Positions 13,665-14,298 of a stretch of 14,298 bases of DNA are shown here, one piece after another. The stretch is from Planctomycetaceae bacterium UBA969. Lineage in GTDB: Bacteria; Planctomycetota; Planctomycetia; Gemmatales; Gemmataceae. A program made the translations under genes and the position numbers. Under the pieces are notes generated by a model. It was not told the origin of the DNA and did no database searches. It was given only the letters and a program-made list of their open reading frames with translations. The stretch lies in contig DBCB01000189.1 in assembly GCA_002303765.1 (NCBI GenBank), positions 1 through 14,298 of the forward strand, read 5' to 3'. The stretch's first letter is position 1. Each line of letters opens with the position of its first letter.

Positions 13665-14294
13665 GTGCGTACTGAAGTTAGGGTTGTAGCTGGAATACTC
13701 CGGGGCAGAAAAATCGAATTTGAAGTAAACCCATTGATGAGGCCCACCCCCCAACGGGTGCGCGAAGCCCTGTTTAGCATTTTGGGTGTCAGCTTCAAGG
13801 GCATTAGTTTTTTCGATGTTTTTGCTGGCACGGGCGTGAATGGCTTTGAGGCCATAAGCAGGGGCGCTTCGAAAACAACATTCATCGAACGGGATTTTCA
13901 GCTTGCCCAAGTCATCGAACGGTACATCAAAAAATTTAATGTTGGTGCATTGGGGCATGTTGTTTGCACCGATGCCTATCGCTGGGCTGCCCGTTGGATT
14001 CCTGTAAAAGAATCTTCCATTATATTTATCAGCCCACCATTCATTGATTACAAGAATCAGTTGGAAGAGCTTTTTTCGATGATCCGATCTTTTCAGGAAA
14101 AAGTTCAACCTGGGAGTGTCGTGGTTGTGCAGACTGAAAGCGAAATTCCGATTGGTGATCTTCCCGATGATGCGGGAGCTGGTTGGGATATAAGAAAGTA
14201 CGGCAGAAACGAATTGCAATTCTGGGTAAAGAACGACCCGAATGCCCCACCTGCGGTTTCTGAACCAGTGAACGATGATGAATCACCAGCTTGA
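13665..14294 (+). CDS. rsmD: RsmD-family 16S rRNA (guanine-N2) methyltransferase
   Basis: A 209-residue SAM-dependent methyltransferase. RsmD methylates G966 (E. coli numbering) of 16S rRNA in the small subunit. Family signatures are VRVVAGILRGRKI at the start, RPTPQRVREALFSIL (26-40), SAM motif I DVFAGTGVNGFEAISRGA (51-68) and the acidic E75 after it. The motif IV tetrapeptide, normally (D/N)PP(F/Y), is SPPF (123-126) here, so the usual catalytic Asp/Asn is Ser. The GTG at 13665 is chosen because GGCAGG lies 6 bases upstream and the protein then begins with the conserved block; an in-frame TTG at 13644 would add seven residues. The C-terminal tail after about 195 is acidic and extra. The gene ends 4 bases before the window edge. 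Confidence 0.86.
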   Translation: MRTEVRVVAGILRGRKIEFEVNPLMRPTPQRVREALFSILGVSFKGISFFDVFAGTGVNGFEAISRGASKTTFIERDFQLAQVIERYIKKFNVGALGHVVCTDAYRWAARWIPVKESSIIFISPPFIDYKNQLEELFSMIRSFQEKVQPGSVVVVQTESEIPIGDLPDDAGAGWDIRKYGRNELQFWVKNDPNAPPAVSEPVNDDESPA

Positions 14295-14298
14295 AAAA

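Overview
The window looks like a chromosomal segment from a planctomycete (Planctomycetota, probably Gemmatales or a close relative). Five observations support this. The 16S rRNA gene ends in its own terminator and no 23S gene follows. Two Ser/Thr kinases carry the small N-terminal helical module ending in a Q-x-L-x-GRG-type motif that is typical of planctomycete kinases. A small lipoprotein has a GGMTLPS...YLEHPPQY motif that I recall from planctomycetes. The Trm112-like protein starts CPxxP. Base composition is moderately AT-rich. No mobile element, tRNA or CRISPR array was seen.

Layout. Positions 1-186 hold the 3' end of 16S rRNA, a trailer hairpin and a strong intrinsic terminator. A Trm112/YcaR-like gene starts 20 bases after the terminator T-run, apparently from a promoter that overlaps the terminator. 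Positions 544-1023 hold what looks like a decayed, twice-frameshifted membrane-protein gene. Positions 1123-6000 hold the most interesting unit: two tandem paralogous membrane receptor kinases, 728 and 773 aa. Each has an N-terminal module, a Ser/Thr kinase domain, one membrane segment, a charged helical stalk and a C-terminal FGE-sulfatase/C-type-lectin-like domain. The leader and promoter, and a downstream hairpin, are duplicated with them. A perfect bidirectional terminator at 6064-6098 separates them from two minus-strand lipoprotein genes (6121-6828 and 7022-7306). Then, on the plus strand, come a COG4900-like putative metallopeptidase, a YjhG/YagF-type D-xylonate dehydratase, a NupG-like MFS transporter (followed by a strong terminator), a TolC-like outer-membrane lipoprotein, and an RsmD-family 16S rRNA methyltransferase that ends at the window edge.

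Most notable signal. The last 40 codons of both kinases switch abruptly in codon usage to C-ending codons. They keep the RGG...R-S...R...P...R...GFRLARTK anchors while 19 of the 26 residues between RGG and GFR differ. This is the appearance of a diversity-generating-retroelement (DGR) variable region in an FGE-type C-type-lectin fold, here at the extracytoplasmic end of a receptor kinase. No reverse transcriptase or template repeat lies in the window, so the DGR link is a hypothesis. If correct, these are hypervariable ligand-sensing kinases that would need a remote (trans) template.

How the genes work together. The dehydratase and the MFS transporter could form a small carbohydrate-acid uptake and catabolism group. 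The TolC-like protein has no inner-membrane pump partner here. The 16S, Trm112-like and RsmD genes are all translation-related, but lie 13 kb apart and need not be linked.
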